DNA from: Rhizobium mongolense USDA 1844
GTDB lineage: Bacteria > Pseudomonadota > Alphaproteobacteria > Rhizobiales > Rhizobiaceae
Length of the DNA stretch: 64,000 bases
Direction: 5' to 3'
Assembly: GCF_000419765.1 (NCBI RefSeq)
Contig: NZ_ATTQ01000014.1
Location: forward strand, 62,001 to 126,000
The position numbers and the translations under genes were made by a program. How positions within the stretch are numbered: position 1 is the first letter of the stretch; the number at the start of each line of letters is the position of its first letter. The notes under the pieces were generated by a model. That model saw only the letters and a list, made by a program, of their open reading frames with translations, was not told the origin of the DNA and did no database searches. Shown here one piece after another: positions 61,323 through 64,000 of the stretch.

Positions 61323-61952
61323 ATGAGCGCGCAGGGTATGGATCGCATCGGCCTTCGCCGGAAGCCGAAGCAGGAACGCAGCATCCAGAGACTCGATCTG
61401 ATCCTCGCCGCTGCCGCAGAGCTGATCGCGCAAAAGGGCGTCAGCGCCATGCGCATGACGGAGCTCGCCGCTGCCGCTAAGGTTCCCATCGGCTCGGTCT
61501 ACCAATATTTCCCTGAAAAGGCGGCGATCGTCAAAGCGCTCTTCGACCGGCATGCGGCCGCAGTCCAGGCGAAAACGGCCGTCATGTTCTCCAACGTCCA
61601 GTCCCTCGATGAAGCACTGGATCTGATCTCGGTGATGATCGACTGGTACTATAACGAATACCGCAACGACGCCACCTATCTCGGCGTCTGGATGGGAACG
61701 GAGACCGACCAGGATCTCTTGCAGCTCAACATCCAGCACAGCAATCGCGTGGCCGAAATTTTCCTTGAGGCGATAAAGCGCATCGCCCCGGAAATGCCGG
61801 AAGTCGATATGCAAGCGCGCACTTACCTTTTCAGCCATCTGATCGGCGCGTCGATCCGCCTTGCGGTCAAGAGCGAAGAAAAGCTGGCAAAAAGGATGCT
61901 GGACGAATGGAAGCACGTCATCCGCGCTTCGCTTTTCGCCGAGGCGGCCTGA
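61323..61952 (+). CDS. TetR-family transcriptional regulator
   Basis: The product is 209 residues. The HTH is at about 20-66 (RSIQRLDLILAAAAELIAQK, MRMTELAAAAKVPIGSVYQY, FPEKAAIVKALF). The helical ligand domain (TYLGVWMGTETDQDL onward) is unassigned. It is convergent with the LysR gene that follows (3-bp gap). A target could be the upstream hydrolase operon, but no shared operator is visible. Confidence 0.87.
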   Translation: MSAQGMDRIGLRRKPKQERSIQRLDLILAAAAELIAQKGVSAMRMTELAAAAKVPIGSVYQYFPEKAAIVKALFDRHAAAVQAKTAVMFSNVQSLDEALDLISVMIDWYYNEYRNDATYLGVWMGTETDQDLLQLNIQHSNRVAEIFLEAIKRIAPEMPEVDMQARTYLFSHLIGASIRLAVKSEEKLAKRMLDEWKHVIRASLFAEAA

Positions 61953-61955
61953 AGT

Positions 61956-62912
61956 CTACCAGCTCGGCACCATGTTGGCGGCCTTCAAGCGCGGATACTG
62001 CCGCGCATAGGCCGTCTTCACATCGGGTTCCAGATTGTCGTCGACCACCGCAGGCGTGATGTTGTCGAGGCAGGCGGTGATATGCGCCGTGATCGCATTC
62101 ATCAGCGAGATTGAAACCCCCGGACGCTTCATGATGCCGATCTGCACCGGTGGCAGTGCGGGGAAGCCGTCAGCCTGGCTCAGAACCTTCATGCCTGTCC
62201 GCAATGCCGATTCCGGCATCACCGAAACCGCCATGCCGGCAAGCACGGCAGCGGCAACCACCGTGCATGACCAGCTTGTGAAGAGGATCTGATGCTCGCG
62301 GCCCACGGCATCGAGCGCCGAACAGGCAAGTTGCCGCCACTGGCAATCGCGGCGTCCGACAGCAAGCGGCACAGGTGCGTCGTCACGGATCGGGTGGTTG
62401 GCGGAGCCGACCCAGCAGAGCGGCTCGGTTCTGACGACGTCGGACATGCGTTCCCGCGGGTTATGCGTCACCAGCGCGATGTCGAGCTCGCCCTTGTGCA
62501 TGCGTTCTGCCAAATCCACCGAAGGCTCGCACACGATGTAAAGCTCCACATTCGGATGGGTCTTGGCGAAACGGCCGATGATCTCCGGCATGTAGCGGTC
62601 GGCGTAGTCGTCCGGCGTGCCGATGCGCAGCATGCCCTCGAGGCGGTTGTCGTCGAAAGCGGCGATTGCCTCGTTGTTGAGGCGGATGATACGGCGGGCG
62701 TAATTCAGAAGCTTCTCGCCCTCCACCGTCAGGCGGTTGCCGCGGCCGTCTTTGATGAAGAGCTGCTTGCCGATCCGCTCCTCGAGGCGGCGCATCTGCA
62801 TCGAGACGGCGGATTGCGTCTTGTAGACGCGATCGGCCGCCTTGGTGAAGCTGCCGGAATCTATGATGGCGATGAAAGTCTGCAACTGGTCAATATCAAG
62901 AGGCGCGGACAT
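61956..62912 (-). CDS. LysR-family transcriptional regulator
   Basis: The product is 318 residues. The N-terminal HTH is LDIDQLQTFIAIIDSGSFTK followed by AADRVYKTQSAVSMQMRRLE and RIGKQLFIKDGRGNRLTVEG. The effector domain starts LEGMLRIGTPDDYADRYMPE. The gene is divergent from the DUF1127 gene at 63112 across a 199-bp gap, so it may control that gene and itself. The ligand is unknown. Confidence 0.88.
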   Translation of the reverse strand: MSAPLDIDQLQTFIAIIDSGSFTKAADRVYKTQSAVSMQMRRLEERIGKQLFIKDGRGNRLTVEGEKLLNYARRIIRLNNEAIAAFDDNRLEGMLRIGTPDDYADRYMPEIIGRFAKTHPNVELYIVCEPSVDLAERMHKGELDIALVTHNPRERMSDVVRTEPLCWVGSANHPIRDDAPVPLAVGRRDCQWRQLACSALDAVGREHQILFTSWSCTVVAAAVLAGMAVSVMPESALRTGMKVLSQADGFPALPPVQIGIMKRPGVSISLMNAITAHITACLDNITPAVVDDNLEPDVKTAYARQYPRLKAANMVPSW

Positions 62913-63111
62913 GGGCTCACCTATAACGATTGCTGATAATAACCATTAGAAACATTCGTTGGACTGATCAATAGGTCTTTGGCATCTTCGGGATGCAAAT
63001 CAAGCAAAGTGACGGACAGACACCCTGCTGTCCTGCCTAGGTTTCAGCCCTCCTTCCCGCTCGACCTCGCGGGAGGGGTGGGTTGTTGCGCCCGAAAGAA
63101 AGGAGAGTTCG

Positions 63112-63411
63112 ATGCGCATGATTGACCAGACAGTAGAACTCGACTGTGCCAAGCAGCCCGCGACGTTTTCCCAGCGTCTCGGCGGAACCCTTATGCCGCT
63201 TACGGCTCTCTTTCGCGCATTCCGCAATCGCAGAGCGATCAACGGCCTGAATGACCTCGACGACAATCAATTGCGGGATATCGGCCTGACGCGGGCCGAC
63301 GTTACCGCCGCCCTGTTGACGTCGACCTTCTTCGAGGATCCGTCGGCACATCTGACGAACTCGGCGCGCCGCCGCTGGCGCCTCGCGATATTCCGTTCCT
63401 ACGTCGATTAG
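63112..63411 (+). CDS. DUF1127 small Arg-rich protein
   Basis: The product is 99 residues with AAAGGAGAG upstream of the ATG. The DUF1127 core is AFRNRRAINGLNDLDDNQLR followed by DIGLTRADVTAALL. DUF1127 proteins of alphaproteobacteria are short, basic and tied to RNA turnover, phosphate and carbon use, often under LysR or sRNA control. Here the divergent neighbour is a LysR gene. Confidence 0.85.
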   Translation: MRMIDQTVELDCAKQPATFSQRLGGTLMPLTALFRAFRNRRAINGLNDLDDNQLRDIGLTRADVTAALLTSTFFEDPSAHLTNSARRRWRLAIFRSYVD

Positions 63412-63460
63412 GAGCGGCCAGTTTTCCCCGCAGGGTGATAGCCAATAGCCCTGCCGCTTG

Positions 63461-63500
63461 ACCCGGTGACCGGCTTTCCCAAGCCGTCTCCGGGTTTTTT
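63461..63500 (+). terminator. Terminator after the DUF1127 gene
   Basis: An interrupted stem, ACCCGG and CGGCTT pairing with AAGCCG and CCGGGT, is followed by T7. It separates the convergent genes. Confidence 0.85.
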
Positions 63501-63997
63501 TACGTCTTGGAGGCCGGCTGGTCCTTCTTGGGCAGATATGTCTCGAAGATTGCTTCCATGCCTTTCTGATAGCCCCTCTGCACCTCAAGCCCGCTGTCGA
63601 ACATGGTGTTGAGCATCTTCAGATAATTCTCTGCCTGTTCCTTCGCTTCTTCTTTCGGAGGCTCCGGCGGCTTTTGCGCCGCCGGCTGATTGAGGCTCCC
63701 CATCATGTCCTGAAAGGCCTTGGCGAAAGGATTGTCGAGGAACGGATTGGCCGGAGCCTTCTTGGATTCTGGCCGCGGCGTGCTGAACATCACCTGCATC
63801 GCCTGCGTGAACGGATTGTCGAAGATGCTCATCTCGGGTGCCGTTCTCGGCTTTGGCGCAAAACCGGTGCTTTCCAGCCATTTCTGGATCGTCTCGCCCA
63901 TCGCGGTATTGACGAAGGGGTTGACGGGCGAGGCCATCTGCCCGGTCGCTTGCTTGAAGAGCCCGCCCATCAGCGTATCGGCCATCACCGGCAGCAT
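63500..63997 (-). CDS. Hypothetical protein, possibly incomplete at the window edge
   Basis: The product is at least 165 residues; the frame stays open to the window end, so MLPVMADTL at 63997 may be internal. The sequence is rich in Pro, Lys and Met, with repeats of the form NPFxxxxM (NPFVNTAMGETIQKWL, DNPFTQAMQVMF, NPFLDNPFAKAFQDMM). A charged linker follows, then a helical end (YLKMLNTMFDSGLEVQRGYQ) that slightly recalls phasin-like or granule-associated helices. No family was recognised. Confidence 0.55.
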   Translation of the reverse strand: MLPVMADTLMGGLFKQATGQMASPVNPFVNTAMGETIQKWLESTGFAPKPRTAPEMSIFDNPFTQAMQVMFSTPRPESKKAPANPFLDNPFAKAFQDMMGSLNQPAAQKPPEPPKEEAKEQAENYLKMLNTMFDSGLEVQRGYQKGMEAIFETYLPKKDQPASKT

Positions 63998-64000
63998 CCG

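Noticed and set aside
1..64000. CRISPR array, rRNA operon, intact insertion sequence or plasmid-type origin
   Set aside because: No regularly spaced repeats, rRNA sequence, transposase frame with terminal repeats or repABC-type genes were seen.

Overview
The window looks like a chromosomal segment of a GC-rich alphaproteobacterium of the Rhizobiaceae (Rhizobium/Sinorhizobium/Agrobacterium group). The evidence is a CbrA-type cell-cycle kinase beside a phasin gene, an RirA iron regulator with its C-X7-C-X5-C cluster motif, a tRNA-His without G-1, a dppABCDF operon, and rhizobial families such as DUF1127. From memory the core gene order resembles Sinorhizobium chromosomes; this was not checked by alignment.

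Core region 1-27.4 kb: cbrA (partial), a phasin with an operator-like promoter, tRNA-His, small regulators and hypothetical genes, methylmalonate-semialdehyde dehydrogenase with a LysR gene on the opposite strand, rirA, the dipeptide ABC transporter, gluconokinase, a DadA-like oxidase, a two-gene type III polyketide synthase/methyltransferase unit, an exported TPR protein with an ECF sigma/anti-sigma pair, an ABC-F ATPase, peptidase T and a DUF3300/DUF2950 envelope pair.

Accessory region about 27.4-52.6 kb: this ends at tRNA-Gln(CTG), next to the C-terminal remnant of a tyrosine recombinase. Three degenerate copies of the tRNA 3' end (near 33.02, 41.77 and 43.07 kb), each followed by the same element-type flank, suggest that related elements integrated one after another at this tRNA and then decayed. 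The cargo includes a class III cyclase, DUF899 proteins (one internally deleted), a periplasmic-binding-protein/hybrid-kinase/response-regulator/REC-cyclase operon, an SBP56 (methanethiol oxidase family) gene with a membrane partner, a 1172-residue HIT-PLD-SF2 helicase fusion that resembles genome-defence proteins, a frameshifted amino-acid-binding protein, a serine hydrolase fragment and a cyclase-TPR protein. A 15-bp palindrome, CGGAAAT-N-ATTTCCG, recurs in the intergenic spaces of this region.

Core region 52.8-64 kb: Ppx/GppA phosphatase with a basic N-terminal extension, rlmE, a VOC protein, an MFS exporter, guaB, membrane proteins including a MAPEG member, a Tat-type dienelactone hydrolase, TetR and LysR regulators, a DUF1127 protein and an incomplete hypothetical gene at the right edge.
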